Source: JAJFJD01 sp965228975 (GTDB lineage Bacteria > Pseudomonadota > Alphaproteobacteria > UBA8366). Taken from it: a stretch of 64,000 nt of DNA. Numbering within the stretch: position 1 is the first letter of the stretch; each line of letters begins with the position of its first letter. Shown here piece after piece: positions 1 to 8,872 of this stretch. A program made the translations under genes and the position numbers. The stretch spans positions 620,001 through 684,000 of the forward strand of contig OZ245851.1 in assembly GCA_965228975.1 (NCBI GenBank). The letters run 5' to 3'. Under the pieces are notes generated by a model. The model made no database searches. It worked only from the letters and a program-made list of their open reading frames with translations, and was not told the DNA's origin.

Positions 1-1
1 C

Positions 2-367
2 GATATGGATGTCAGCGAGTTCATCGAATTTCACCGCAAAACGGAATCCCTGCTGACGGTCGCCGTCGCGAAGCAGACGGTGTCGATCGAGTATGGCGTG
101 ATGGAGATCGATGACGGTCGGGTCTTCGGGTTTCGGGAGAAGCCGACGGAGCAATTCTGCGTCAGCACCGGCGTCTATTGTATGGAGCCGCGGATTCTGG
201 ACTACGTGCCCGAAGGGCGGGCCTACGGGTTCGATGGATTGATCGAGACACTGCTCGAGAATAATGAGCGGGTCATGGCCTTCGACCGGACGGAGAACTG
301 GATCGACATCGGGCGTATCGAAGATTTGCGCCGGGCCCAAGAGCAGGCCGCGCAGGGACTCCTTTAA
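2..367 (+). CDS. NDP-sugar nucleotidyltransferase, C-terminal part (truncated by window edge)
   Basis: The reading frame is open to the left edge, so the ATG at 5 is internal and only the last ~121 residues are present. The visible part shows the strand-rich C-terminal half of an NTP_transferase domain: a 'GVMEIDDGRVFGFREKP' stretch in which the EKP motif normally contacts the sugar nucleotide, then a 'YGFDGLIETLL' segment and a 'WIDIGRIEDL' tail typical of mannose-1-phosphate guanylyltransferase or glucose-1-phosphate thymidylyltransferase relatives. It would activate a sugar-1-phosphate in the cytoplasm. It lies 18 bp before a DegT aminotransferase on the same strand, which suggests a joint role in making an NDP-amino sugar. 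The substrate cannot be assigned because the N-terminal nucleotide-binding signature is missing. Confidence 0.8.
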   Translation, partial: DMDVSEFIEFHRKTESLLTVAVAKQTVSIEYGVMEIDDGRVFGFREKPTEQFCVSTGVYCMEPRILDYVPEGRAYGFDGLIETLLENNERVMAFDRTENWIDIGRIEDLRRAQEQAAQGLL

Positions 368-385
368 GAAATAATCGAGGTAGCC

Positions 386-1522
386 GTGGATAAGAACAGT
401 ATCGTTGAGCTTGGTCCGCCCCGGCTGGGCCAGGCAGAGAAAGATGCGCTCAACGCCGTCATCGACAGCGGCTGGATCACGATGGGCGACCGCGTGCGCC
501 AGTTCGAAACCGCGTTCGGACAACTACATCAGACCGTTCCGGAAAACGCCGTTGCAGTGAGTTCCGCGACGGCGGCCCTGCACCTGAGCCTCGTTGCTTT
601 GGGGATCGGTGCCGGTGACGAGGTGTTGGTTCCGTCCATGACATTCGTGGCCACGGCCAACACTGTCATGCATGCGGGCGGGGAACCGGTTTTCGTGGAT
701 ATCGAATCGCCGGTTCGGCCGCATATGTCCATCGCCGACGCGGAGGCGAAGGTGACCGACCGGACGCGCGCCGTCGTGATCATGCATTACGGCGGATACA
801 TGATGGACGTCGCCGAGTGGCGCCGCTTCGCCGACAAGCATGACTTGTTCCTGATCGAGGACGCGGCCCATGTCGCCGGCGTGCCGGCTGCGGGCCAAGG
901 CAGCGACGCCGCCGCGTTCAGCTTTTTCGGCAACAAGAATATGACGACCGCCGAAGGCGGGATGGTTCTGTTGCGGGACGCCGGCGTGGCGGAACGGATC
1001 CGTAAGATGCGGACGCATGGCATGACCAGCGTGACGCTGGACCGTGTTCGCGGCCGCGCTGTGAGCTATGACGTCGTCGAGTGCGGCTACAACTATCGGA
1101 TCGACGAGCTGCGCGCCGCGTTGGGCCTGGTCCAGCTCGAGGAATTGCCCGGATGGAACGACAAACGGGTGGAAATCATCGGTGAATACCGGACGGCGCT
1201 CGGCGCTTCGGTTGACACGATGGTCGTGCCTTTCGACCGCGAGCATCTCTCCTCCGGCCATATCATGCCCACGGTTCTGCCGGTCGATGCGGATCGGCTT
1301 GCGGTCATGGAGCATCTGAAATCCGAAGGGATTCAAAGCAGCATTCATTATCCGCCGGTCCATACCTTCAGCTATTTCCTGGAGCGTTTCGGCGAAATCA
1401 GCTTGCCGAATACCGAGGAATTCGGCGCACGGCAGCTCACGCTACCGCTGCATCCGGGCCTCGACTCCTACGATGTTAAGCGGGTCGTAACGGCCGTAAC
1501 GGATGCCTTGAGCAAGGCTTGA
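386..1522 (+). CDS. DegT/DnrJ/EryC1/StrS family sugar aminotransferase
   Basis: 378 residues, full length for this PLP-dependent family, which transaminates keto-sugar nucleotides to amino sugars. Visible landmarks are the substrate/cofactor segment 'SSATAALHLSLVALGIGAGDEV' (written here only as a landmark near residues 58-80), the PLP-pyridine Asp in 'LIEDAAHV' (~residue 155), and the Schiff-base Lys in 'FFGNKNMTTAEGG' (~residue 185). The start is a GTG at 386 with GAGG six bases upstream; no better in-frame ATG precedes it. It follows the nucleotidyltransferase by 18 bp, so the two are probably one operon, closed by the hairpin at 1554. Family assignment is firm; the sugar product is unknown. 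Confidence 0.9.
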   Translation: MDKNSIVELGPPRLGQAEKDALNAVIDSGWITMGDRVRQFETAFGQLHQTVPENAVAVSSATAALHLSLVALGIGAGDEVLVPSMTFVATANTVMHAGGEPVFVDIESPVRPHMSIADAEAKVTDRTRAVVIMHYGGYMMDVAEWRRFADKHDLFLIEDAAHVAGVPAAGQGSDAAAFSFFGNKNMTTAEGGMVLLRDAGVAERIRKMRTHGMTSVTLDRVRGRAVSYDVVECGYNYRIDELRAALGLVQLEELPGWNDKRVEIIGEYRTALGASVDTMVVPFDREHLSSGHIMPTVLPVDADRLAVMEHLKSEGIQSSIHYPPVHTFSYFLERFGEISLPNTEEFGARQLTLPLHPGLDSYDVKRVVTAVTDALSKA

Positions 1523-1553
1523 GTTAACCTCACGAGACTTCTCATCGACCGGG

Positions 1554-1577
1554 AAGGGCGCCGATCGGCGCCCTTTC
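1554..1577 (+). terminator. Rho-independent terminator after aminotransferase
   Basis: A perfect 10-bp inverted repeat, aagggcgccg/cggcgccctt, is separated by two bases and followed by TTTC, 31 bp after the stop codon of the aminotransferase. Confidence 0.75.
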
Positions 1578-1628
1578 TCATGCCAACTTGTCGGCTGGAC
1601 GGTGCGACCGTTCTGAAAATCGGGTCAC

Positions 1629-1663
1629 AAGAAAACCGCCCCGCACGACGGTGCGAGGCGGTT
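1629..1663 (-). terminator. Terminator for the minus-strand epimerase gene
   Basis: Read on the minus strand, a 13-bp stem (one mismatch) with a 4-base loop at 1634-1663 is followed by TTTTCTT. It sits 43 bp beyond the epimerase stop and, with the plus-strand terminator at 1554, separates two convergent units. Confidence 0.75.
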
Positions 1664-1705
1664 GAGGTCGGGCGATCCGGGCGCCGTGCATTGGCGGGCC
1701 GGTGT

Positions 1706-2740
1706 TTAGCCGGCGGCGACCTTTGCGATCGATTCCGGAATCTCGTAGTTGCCGTAGCGATTGCCGGAGCGGCTTGGCGTGAAGACGCCGTTCTCAACCG
1801 CATTGATCAGGCTCGGTACATACCGCTCGACGCTGTAGTCGCAGGTGAAGCCGATCTGATTCGCAATCTTGTCGAACGAGACGCGATAGTTGCGGGGATC
1901 CGTGTCGCCGGAAACATAGCTTACGTCCCGCTCGCCGAGATGCTTGAGAGCCTCGTCGACGATCATCCGCTTGGTGAATTGCTGACCGGTGTCACCGACG
2001 TTGAACACCTCGCCGCTTACCTTGGCTTCGTCCTCGGCGAGGACGGTCATGATCGATTTCGAGAGGTCGCGAACATGGCAATACGGCCGCCATGTGTCGG
2101 GATCGTAGACGTCCAGGGAACCGCCGACCGCGAGTTCGCTGGCGAAATGCGAGACGGTCAGGTCGAAGCGCATCCGAGGCGAAAATCCATAGGCGGTCGC
2201 GAAGCGCAGGATCGTCGGCGCATACGGCAGCTTCGCCGCATTCTCGAGAATGTAGGTCTCGACGGCGATCTTGGTTTCCGCGTAGATCGACTGCGGGTTC
2301 AGCTCCGATGTTTCGGTGGCCAATTCGTCCCCTTCGTGAATGCCGTAGTTGCTGCATGTCGAGGCGAAGGTGAACCGCTCGGTGCCCTTGTCGGCCATCG
2401 AGTCGATCAAATGCTGGGTCGCGTCGCGGTTGACCCTGACGGCCAACTCCGGATAGCGCTTGCAGATGGGGTCGCCGACCAGCGACGCCAACAGGACGAC
2501 ATCCGACATTCCGTCCAGGGCGCTGCTGATGACGCCGCTGTCGGAAAAATCGTCATTGATGAACGAGAAATTGGGCTCGTCGAAATAGTGCTGAAGCGAG
2601 TAACCGTTGTCGTAGATCAGATGGTCAAGCACCCGAACCTTTGCGCCCGCCTGCATCAACTTGCCAACGAGGACCGAGCCGATATAGCCTGCCCCGCCAA
2701 TCACTAACACATTGCGATTGTTGAATTTTTCTAGCTGCAC
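1706..2740 (-). CDS. NAD-dependent epimerase/dehydratase (extended SDR)
   Basis: 344 residues, the usual size for extended short-chain dehydrogenases that epimerise, dehydrate or decarboxylate sugar nucleotides. The N-terminal Rossmann motif is GGAGYIGS (~15-22), the catalytic Ser region is 'FTFASTCSNYG' (~122-132) and the YxxxK pair is 'YAETK' (~155). A substrate-binding 'RFATAYGFSPRMR' segment and a 'RPYCHVRDLS' loop follow, as in UDP-glucose 4-epimerase and related enzymes. The start ATG at 2740 has AGGTGATC upstream on the minus strand. It is a single-gene unit with its own terminator at 1629-1663. The exact reaction cannot be read from sequence. Confidence 0.9.
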   Translation of the reverse strand: MQLEKFNNRNVLVIGGAGYIGSVLVGKLMQAGAKVRVLDHLIYDNGYSLQHYFDEPNFSFINDDFSDSGVISSALDGMSDVVLLASLVGDPICKRYPELAVRVNRDATQHLIDSMADKGTERFTFASTCSNYGIHEGDELATETSELNPQSIYAETKIAVETYILENAAKLPYAPTILRFATAYGFSPRMRFDLTVSHFASELAVGGSLDVYDPDTWRPYCHVRDLSKSIMTVLAEDEAKVSGEVFNVGDTGQQFTKRMIVDEALKHLGERDVSYVSGDTDPRNYRVSFDKIANQIGFTCDYSVERYVPSLINAVENGVFTPSRSGNRYGNYEIPESIAKVAAG

Positions 2741-3012
2741 GAGATCACCTTAAAATTAGAGAATTGTGGCATCGATACTTGTACTATGGTGCATATGTTT
2801 AAGATCTGCACCGAAATCATCAAGTATTCTTTCGGATTATTTTTTAATTATATTATGTTTCTGAAATTAAGTATTTTAGTTAATAAATGTGACGGCGATA
2901 TTTCAATACAATTTTAGAAATGGCCAAGTATTGTCCGGTCATTGTAGCCGGCTGATCCGGCAGCGCACCGTCTCTCAACAATATATGAGACTTATGCCGT
3001 CGAGAGAACCGA
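2741..3012. other. AT-rich intergenic spacer between two minus-strand genes
   Basis: 272 bp between the GT4 gene and the epimerase gene. The middle (about 2755-2930) is far more AT-rich than the flanking coding DNA and has no ORF or clear terminator. It probably carries the epimerase promoter and any AT-binding regulator site, but no -35/-10 pair is good enough to call. Confidence 0.5.
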
Positions 3013-4236
3013 CTATGACGTGGTCGCGTTGTCAAAGGCGATAGCCGGCGCGCGGGCCGGTGCTACCTCTTCGATCGCGTCCCGGTAGACCCCGGTGAGA
3101 ATCTCGAGATTTTGTTTCGGGGAGAATTTGGATTCGTAAATCCGCCGGGCGTTCCGTCCAAAATCCCGCATCTTGTCGGGATTTTCGGATGCCCATTTGA
3201 TCTTCGCCGCCAGGTCGCTTGCGTCGCCGGGGGTGAAGTGCAGACCGGTAACCCCGTCTTCGATGATTTCCTGCATGCCGCCATGACGGGACGCGATGAT
3301 CGGGATGCCCATGGAGAAGGCTTCCGGAATGACCATCGGAAATCCCTCATAGACGATGGAGGGCAGGACGAGAAACAGGGCAGACTCCTGAATTCGGTGC
3401 ATATCCTCGTCGTTGACGTAACCGTGCACATGCAAATTGTCGGGTGCGGCTGCCTGAACCGCTTCGAGCTTCGGGCCGGAACCGATCAGATCGATCGAAG
3501 TGCTGCATTTCCGTGCCGCATCCACCAGAACATCGATACCCTTTTCGTGGCTAAGACGCCCTACGAACAGACCCCGGCTGCGATCCGCATTGGATGTCGT
3601 GGTCGAGGATGAATCGGGGCAGAAGTTCGGTTTGACGACGAGGCGTTCCGCAGGGTAACCGGCGGTGATCAGTTTGTTGCGCTGGAAATTCGTCAGCGTG
3701 ATGTAGCGTGTCACCTTATTGTGCCAGGTTCCCAACGCATGGTGAATCGACAACATGCTTGCAACGGTTGCACTGGCAAGACGGCTGTTGCGGTAACAGC
3801 CGTGCACTACGCCCGGCCATTTTATCTTTTTTTCGACGCATTTCTCACAGATCGCGCCGTTACGCATCAACATGCCGTCGACGCAGACCATACGGAAGTT
3901 ATGCAAAGTCTGGACGATAGGAATATTTTCTGCATGCGCGGCGTAGAAGATCGCCGGGGAAATTCGCGGTACGTAGTTGTGAACGTGGACGATGTCGGGT
4001 TTTGACTTCTGAAACGTCGCACGCAACTCCTTGTAGGATTGGTGCGCCCAAATCGCGTCGATCGCAACGCTGATCGATCCGTGCTTCTTGATGGATTCGT
4101 TGGATTTCGTGTATTCCAGCACCTCGTGCCCATTTTCGCGCAGAAGGTCGCCCTCGGCGAGAAAAACGGAATCCTCGCCGCCTTTGTGTTGGTATCGGTT
4201 ATGTGCCAGGAGAATGCGCATAGGGCCGGTTGACAT
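3013..4236 (-). CDS. GT4-family glycosyltransferase
   Basis: 407 residues with the two-Rossmann GT-B layout. The N-terminal domain begins 'MRILLAHNRYQHKGGED' with the glycine-rich acceptor loop, then 'DIVHVHNYVPRISP' (~80-95). The C-terminal donor domain has 'GLFVGRLSHEKGIDVLV' (~225) and the E-x7-E region in 'PEAFSMGIPIIASRHGGMQEII' (~310-335), as expected of a retaining GDP/UDP-sugar transferase. Four cysteines cluster around residues 118-150 (C, then CEKC, then GCYR), a pattern shared with the paralogue at 10393-11574. Start taken at ATG 4236; ATG 4221 is an alternative that aligns better with the paralogue. It should add one sugar to a lipid-linked EPS repeat unit. Confidence 0.9.
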   Translation of the reverse strand: MSTGPMRILLAHNRYQHKGGEDSVFLAEGDLLRENGHEVLEYTKSNESIKKHGSISVAIDAIWAHQSYKELRATFQKSKPDIVHVHNYVPRISPAIFYAAHAENIPIVQTLHNFRMVCVDGMLMRNGAICEKCVEKKIKWPGVVHGCYRNSRLASATVASMLSIHHALGTWHNKVTRYITLTNFQRNKLITAGYPAERLVVKPNFCPDSSSTTTSNADRSRGLFVGRLSHEKGIDVLVDAARKCSTSIDLIGSGPKLEAVQAAAPDNLHVHGYVNDEDMHRIQESALFLVLPSIVYEGFPMVIPEAFSMGIPIIASRHGGMQEIIEDGVTGLHFTPGDASDLAAKIKWASENPDKMRDFGRNARRIYESKFSPKQNLEILTGVYRDAIEEVAPARAPAIAFDNATTS

Positions 4237-4612
4237 TTCTTTCTAAGGATAACTAGAGGTAGTATTGGTGCGGTTCGGTAATCGCCATATTCACGACTTC
4301 CAAAAAGTCTACACCACGCGTGGGCTGCGGTTGTTTACGGGCATTTTGTAAAATTTTTACTCCCCTGCGCTGTATACCTAACGCCTTGCATACTTCCAGT
4401 CGACGTCCGATGAGCCCGCAGATGATTTCTTTCCCAATTAACGATATACGGTCTTGCTTTGATGAGCATTACTTTCACAAGCCCTAGTTGATGGGATATG
4501 GGCTTAACCCCAAAGGATGAGGCCCGTTTCGTACGTTTTCGACTACGATGACCACGGCCGGTATAGGCCGGAAATCAGTCGCTCTTGTAGAACCAACAAG
4601 GACCCAAATCGG
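4237..4612. other. Divergent promoter region, no gene seen
   Basis: This gap separates the GT4 gene (minus) from the deacetylase gene (plus). It is moderately AT-rich and must hold two outward promoters, but I find no convincing -35/-10 pair and no conserved RNA structure. The ATG at 4517 lies in it and would add 32 residues to the deacetylase. Confidence 0.4.
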
Positions 4613-5404
4613 ATGAGCCTGAAACGCTCAATTCAAATGGCAATCCGCCAAATACATAAATTTGCCGCATACCGCGAGGTTCCCGAAAAGCTAGGGCTAT
4701 ACTTTCATGAGTTGGAGGAAGCTCAGTATCCGATCTTTAGTGACTGTATACGATATTGGACTGAGCTGGGCTACGAATTCGTAAATGCGGATGAATTCGT
4801 GGACCGTAATGACGGAAAGATTTTGTTTATCTCCTTCGACGACAATTTCAAGAGTTGGCATACGGCATTGCCGCTGTTCGAGTCGTTGGGCGCGAAGGTA
4901 ACTTTTTATGTCAATACTTTGCCGATTCGGGGCAAGGCCGATGCGGATGCAATTAACGGATTCTTCGACCGAATCCGGCATACGGGAGAGCGGGTGACGT
5001 TGTCCGAGGACGAAATCCGAGAAATCTCTTCCGCTGGTCATACCATTGGGTGTCACAGTCATTCCCATTTTGACTTGGGGGCGGTCCCGGAAGAAAAGGC
5101 AAAATCGGAAATCATGATCTCCAAGGAAATACTCGAGGATATCGTTCAACGGCCGATCACGGATTTTTCCTATCCGTTCGGGATGCGGCGGAATTTCACC
5201 GATGGTCTCAGGGATTTCTGTCTGGAAAACGGATTCAGGACGGTTTGCAACGCCATTCCCGGCCGACTTCACGAGGCGCCGACGGCGCGTTTTATCAACC
5301 GTTCTCCTTGGGACTTAAGCCAGTCGCTGAGTTATAACATCGAGAACATTCGCATCGACGGGCGGATGTTCGAGCAGATGACGGGCCGAAGCGCGGTCGT
5401 TTGA
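4613..5404 (+). CDS. Polysaccharide deacetylase family protein (NodB fold)
   Basis: 263 residues from the preferred ATG at 4613, which has AAGGA about ten bases upstream. The frame can be extended to ATG 4517, but there the AAAGG abuts the start codon and the extra 32 residues look non-homologous. NodB motifs are present: 'ISFDDNF' (metal and base aspartates), 'HTIGCHSHSH' (H-S-x-x-H metal motif) and 'FSYPFG' (motif 3). The enzyme should remove N- or O-acetyl groups from a glycan or its precursor. No signal peptide or membrane segment is evident, so it may act on an intracellular or lipid-linked intermediate. The O-antigen ligase-like gene follows 170 bp downstream on the same strand. Confidence 0.85.
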   Translation: MSLKRSIQMAIRQIHKFAAYREVPEKLGLYFHELEEAQYPIFSDCIRYWTELGYEFVNADEFVDRNDGKILFISFDDNFKSWHTALPLFESLGAKVTFYVNTLPIRGKADADAINGFFDRIRHTGERVTLSEDEIREISSAGHTIGCHSHSHFDLGAVPEEKAKSEIMISKEILEDIVQRPITDFSYPFGMRRNFTDGLRDFCLENGFRTVCNAIPGRLHEAPTARFINRSPWDLSQSLSYNIENIRIDGRMFEQMTGRSAVV

Positions 5405-5574
5405 CCGCCGATGTGCGGCGATACGGCGGTCGTCATTAGGTTGAGCAAGTGAGAATGGTTAGCGATAGATCTCCGACGATGCAGGTCACGCAGATTTCCT
5501 CGGATTGCGATCAAACTCTATTGCCGGGACCGTCGATCTTGCGCCGGCTTGCGGCGCTCTAATACGGTGTATTG

Positions 5575-6921
5575 ATGTCAGTCTCCCGGTTCTTCCTCAT
5601 CGCGATGGGCATCCTGTTGATCGGCTATGCCGTCTTCAACAAGGGTTTCGCCTATGTCGGTGTGCCGCCGATTTTCATCGGTGAAGTATTCCTGGGATTC
5701 AGCTTCTTCCTTTTGCTGGCCGGCAGCTATAGCAGTCGGATTTTCTCGTCGCCCCTAATGTGGCTGATCATCCTGTTCATCACATGGGGGGCGATCCGGA
5801 CATTCCCCTATATAGAGTCGTATGGATTGAACGCGCTTCGCGATGCGGTCGTTTGGGGATACGCTTTTTATGCGGTCTTTGTCGCCGGCGCGTTGCTGCA
5901 AGGGCGGCTGGTCGGTCAGGTACCGCGATGGTTTTCGGCCTGGTTCCCGTGGTTCCTCGTCATCGCACCCATCCTTTATATGATGGGGCAGCTAATTCCG
6001 GACCGGCTTCCGAAATGGCCCGGGACGGAAACCGCAATCATCCACATGAAGCCGGGCGACATGGCGGTGCACCTTGCCGGCGTCGCGGGATTTCTGGGAC
6101 TCGGACTTCACCGGCGTTTCTTGAAGGCGGGCCAGCGTATTTCGCAGGCGAAGGAGTTCAGTCTCTGGATGATCTGGGGGATCGGCGTGATCGCCGCCGG
6201 GTCGCGAAATCGCGGCGGCATGATGTCGGTCTTTTTGGCGTGCTGCATCATATTGTTGTTCAAGCCCATGGGCCGCTTGAACCGCGTCATTCTGCCGGCT
6301 TTGATCGTGGTCTTCCTTGGTTTGGCCTTCGACATCAAGGTTCCCGTGGGCGGGGACCGGTATTTCTCGGTCCAGCAGATTCTCGACAACATCGAAAGTG
6401 TCGTCTCTAAATCGGACAAGTCGGAACTCACGGGCACCGCGTCCTGGCGCCTCGAATGGTGGACCAAGATCTATCAGGAAACGGTGCATGGCGAGTATTT
6501 CTGGGATGGACGAGGCTATGGTGTGGACCTGTCCCAGGTGCACAATTTCGCGGATGCGACGAAGAACCGGAGCCCGCATAACGGGCACCTAACGATCCTG
6601 GCGCGGTCCGGTATGCCGGGACTGGTCCTTTGGGTCATCTTCCTCGGGTTGGTCGGGTTGCTGTTGTTGCAAGGATACTTCCGAATGCGATCGCTGGGTC
6701 ATTACGATCTGGCGGACCTCAATGTCTGGTGTATGGCCTACATGTCGGCGTTCATGGTGAACTCCTCCTTCGACGTCTATCTGGAAGGCCCGCAAGGGGG
6801 AATTTGGTTCTGGGCGCTTATGGGCTTCGTCGTCGCGCTGACCGAGGAGCAGCGGTTGCTGTATGCGCAGTCGGTCGCGTCTTTGCGGCCTGAACCTGGT
6901 GCGTCGCCCGGCCGCCTGTAG
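5575..6921 (+). CDS. O-antigen ligase / Wzy-like polymerase membrane protein
   Basis: About 448 residues, overwhelmingly hydrophobic, with some ten to twelve predicted TM helices. A large hydrophilic loop at ~230-330 contains 'GTASWRLEWWTKI' and 'GRGYGVDL', followed by 'RSPHNGHLTILARSG'. The H-N-x-x-L element is the typical catalytic-loop signature of the Wzy_C/WaaL family. Start chosen at ATG 5575; TTG three bases earlier is the only extension. It should join undecaprenyl-linked repeat units into polymer, or ligate polymer to an acceptor, at the periplasmic face. With the Wzx-like flippase at 14766 it makes a Wzx/Wzy pathway likely. Polymerase and ligase cannot be told apart by sequence alone. 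Confidence 0.85.
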   Translation: MSVSRFFLIAMGILLIGYAVFNKGFAYVGVPPIFIGEVFLGFSFFLLLAGSYSSRIFSSPLMWLIILFITWGAIRTFPYIESYGLNALRDAVVWGYAFYAVFVAGALLQGRLVGQVPRWFSAWFPWFLVIAPILYMMGQLIPDRLPKWPGTETAIIHMKPGDMAVHLAGVAGFLGLGLHRRFLKAGQRISQAKEFSLWMIWGIGVIAAGSRNRGGMMSVFLACCIILLFKPMGRLNRVILPALIVVFLGLAFDIKVPVGGDRYFSVQQILDNIESVVSKSDKSELTGTASWRLEWWTKIYQETVHGEYFWDGRGYGVDLSQVHNFADATKNRSPHNGHLTILARSGMPGLVLWVIFLGLVGLLLLQGYFRMRSLGHYDLADLNVWCMAYMSAFMVNSSFDVYLEGPQGGIWFWALMGFVVALTEEQRLLYAQSVASLRPEPGASPGRL

Positions 6922-7246
6922 AGGCACATGCCCAGATTCCCACATAACCAATCAATTTAGGGCTGCTGCGCTTCGGCGATGCACGTCGCGCCGGCGATGC
7001 CGCCTGGCCGGACCGGTCGGTGTTGCGATTCTCGCCGTACACATGTGCGTATTCTGGACGGCCTCCGGCCGGGGCGTGTATTGCGTCGGGGCCGTCCTGG
7101 TTTTGGGATTGGGGAACCTTCAAGCAAGCAGCGAAAAGGGCGCACGCGGCGCCCCTCTTATCGTCGTATTGTTCGTGAGGCGGATGCGGTGTTTCTTTCC
7201 GAAACGCCGGCCCGCCATCACGGTGAGCGGCCAATCGCCCCGCGGC
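6922..7246. other. Convergent intergenic region
   Basis: 325 bp between the O-antigen ligase-like gene and the convergent methyltransferase gene. It contains the minus-strand terminator at 7134-7154. ORFs reading through it are shadows without ribosome-binding sites or family features. Nothing else is visible. Confidence 0.5.
7134..7154 (-). terminator. Terminator after methyltransferase gene
   Basis: On the minus strand, GGGCGC-CGCGT-GCGCCC is followed directly by TTTT. The stem lies 93 bp past the methyltransferase stop and may also slow plus-strand transcription from the ligase-like gene. Confidence 0.6.
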
Positions 7247-8089
7247 TTACTTCCGCGGTGTCATATGGGCCCAAAGGTGCCAGCCCATCAGACTGGAACC
7301 CGGCAAGCGGTTCACCGGCAAAGGCGGCGCATGCATGTGTTCCTTGTGGACGCGTTCCATCTCGAACAACGGGAAGTCCGCCTCGATTTCCTTGGCAGTA
7401 TAGACCTTGCTGTAAGGGTTGAGCGGACCGTCGGTGTTGCGATGGATGAAATTGTCCATCTTCAGATACTCGAGCAACCCGATCTTTTTTGCGAGTTCGT
7501 AGTGCTCGTCATAAATCTTGCCGAGGCTCACGCCGGTTGCATACAGAAAAATCAGGCCAAGGCGCCGCAGCAGGCAGATCGACAACAGATAGTTCAGCGA
7601 TACCTTCGCATACATCATGATGACGAGTTTGCCGTCCGGCTTCAGGACACGGGCGATTTCCTTTTGTGCTTGGTGGATGTCCGGAACGTGATGCAGGACG
7701 CCGTGCGAAAAGACGATGTCGAAGGAATTGTCCTCGAACGGGGCGTCCAGAATGCTGCCGCACTTCAGTTCATCATAATCCAGACCGCGGATCTCCATGC
7801 GCGTCTGTAACCGGGAAATGGATTCGGGCGTGAGGTCCAGTCCGCTCCAGCGTCCGCCGCGGCGGATGATCTGTTCGCTGTCCGCGCCTTCGCCCAATCC
7901 GATTTCAAGCACACGCTTGTCCTGGAAGCCGACCTCGTCGAGACACCGAAGAATGTGACTCTCCGTCTTGTACCGGAACGCGTCGTATTTATTGAAGAAA
8001 TCTTCGTAATCGTCCTTAAGGCCGCCAACCTGCTGATCGCCGCAAGGATGCGTGTTCCAAAAATCTTTAATTGCCGCTTCGTTCATCAT
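7247..8089 (-). CDS. Class I SAM-dependent methyltransferase
   Basis: 280 residues. SAM-binding motif I is 'VLEIGLGEGADSE' (~residues 58-70), the acidic motif II is 'GLDLTPESI', and motif IV is 'FDIVFSHGVLHHVPD' (~130-145), followed by 'EIARVLKPDGKLVIMMYAK', which is classic for small-molecule methyltransferases (UbiE/Methyltransf_11 type). A hydrophobic segment after it (~170-190) is unusual and could dock on membrane or a lipid-linked substrate. Single-gene unit with its own terminator, between the ligase-like gene and a long spacer. Inferred role: O- or N-methylation of an EPS sugar or chain end. Confidence 0.85.
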   Translation of the reverse strand: MMNEAAIKDFWNTHPCGDQQVGGLKDDYEDFFNKYDAFRYKTESHILRCLDEVGFQDKRVLEIGLGEGADSEQIIRRGGRWSGLDLTPESISRLQTRMEIRGLDYDELKCGSILDAPFEDNSFDIVFSHGVLHHVPDIHQAQKEIARVLKPDGKLVIMMYAKVSLNYLLSICLLRRLGLIFLYATGVSLGKIYDEHYELAKKIGLLEYLKMDNFIHRNTDGPLNPYSKVYTAKEIEADFPLFEMERVHKEHMHAPPLPVNRLPGSSLMGWHLWAHMTPRK

Positions 8090-8709
8090 CGAATCACCGA
8101 AAACATCGCATTGTTTTGCAACGAATTTATGTAGATCGCTTCTAATTTGAATAGGATCATGCGCTGCAAAGAGGAGAGTGCATATAGTCCGATCGCTTTA
8201 CCTACTTGGTGCTAGATTTGGTTGGCTACTGAATTCGATTTCTGAGCCGGGTAGGATGGCTGGCGGGGCCGAGATTCTCCCGCATCGCTTATTCAAGGCC
8301 GACCTAATTTTTATTGTTCTAGTCAGATTTCGTCAGAAACGCGAGCGATTTGGCTGCCTGGCGTGTGGATTTGCCCATGTCTCCGCCATGCTACCGATAT
8401 CCACGTGGTTGGGCGCTTTCCGTTGGCTTCTTGTGCATTCAAAGCTTTCGGGACCTTCGGACGGTTCCTATGGGTATAAAACGTGTGATGACGGGCGTGG
8501 ATGTCGCTTCAATCTATATTATCTATCCGGATGCATCAAAAGTAGAGCCGAACCCCAAAATATACATAAATAAAAAGATTAACTTTATGAAAATATAGGG
8601 CTAAAAATCCACATTATTATTTCGCTATATTGAAATCAATTTGAATTATTCATTAATTACTATAATAGCAAATAATAAAATTTTGATGCGCCCGTTTTTT
8701 TATTTGAGG

Positions 8710-8728
8710 TTCGTAGTTTTACTACGAA
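8710..8728. promoter_or_regulatory. Inverted repeat upstream of beta-helix gene (possible operator)
   Basis: ttcgtag-tttta-ctacgaa is a perfect 7-bp inverted repeat with a 5-base spacer, the geometry of a dimeric regulator site or small hairpin. It is 145 bp before the beta-helix start and adjoins a second palindrome at 8743. Confidence 0.35.
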
Positions 8729-8742
8729 TGATCTTCTCAATT

Positions 8743-8756
8743 ACCCCTAAAGGGGT
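8743..8756. promoter_or_regulatory. Second inverted repeat upstream of beta-helix gene
   Basis: acccctaaaggggt is a 14-base perfect palindrome, 15 bp after the first inverted repeat. Either an operator or a short hairpin in the leader RNA. Confidence 0.3.
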
Positions 8757-8872
8757 GTGATGTTGGCGCAAAATTGACGGAAAATCAGTTCGGATCGCGC
8801 TGCTGGCAGGAAATTGCCGGCGGCGCATCTGCATGATTTGCCACTGCGGCGAGGGCGCGAGCCGAGGATAGG

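Larger units (their letters stand above)
8090..8872. other. Long AT-rich divergent spacer with two hairpins
   Basis: 783 bp between the methyltransferase (minus) and beta-helix (plus) genes. The section from about 8570 to 8740 is strongly AT-rich. Small ORFs at 8178-8573 and 8350-8598 lack ribosome-binding sites and coding character, so I do not call them. Two perfect short inverted repeats at 8710-8728 and 8743-8756 lie just upstream of the beta-helix gene. Confidence 0.5.

Noticed and set aside
1580..2707. 375-codon plus-strand ORF
   Set aside because: Antisense to the SDR epimerase, whose Rossmann and YxxxK motifs are intact; the ORF product is Arg/Val/Asp-rich shadow sequence.
4355..4378. 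Possible -35/-10 pair before the deacetylase gene
   Set aside because: TATACC is a fair -10 but the only usable -35 has 13-bp spacing or poor match.
8178..8573. 131-codon ORF in the long spacer
   Set aside because: No ribosome-binding site, odd composition, no family resemblance; overlapped by a second equally poor ORF at 8350-8598.
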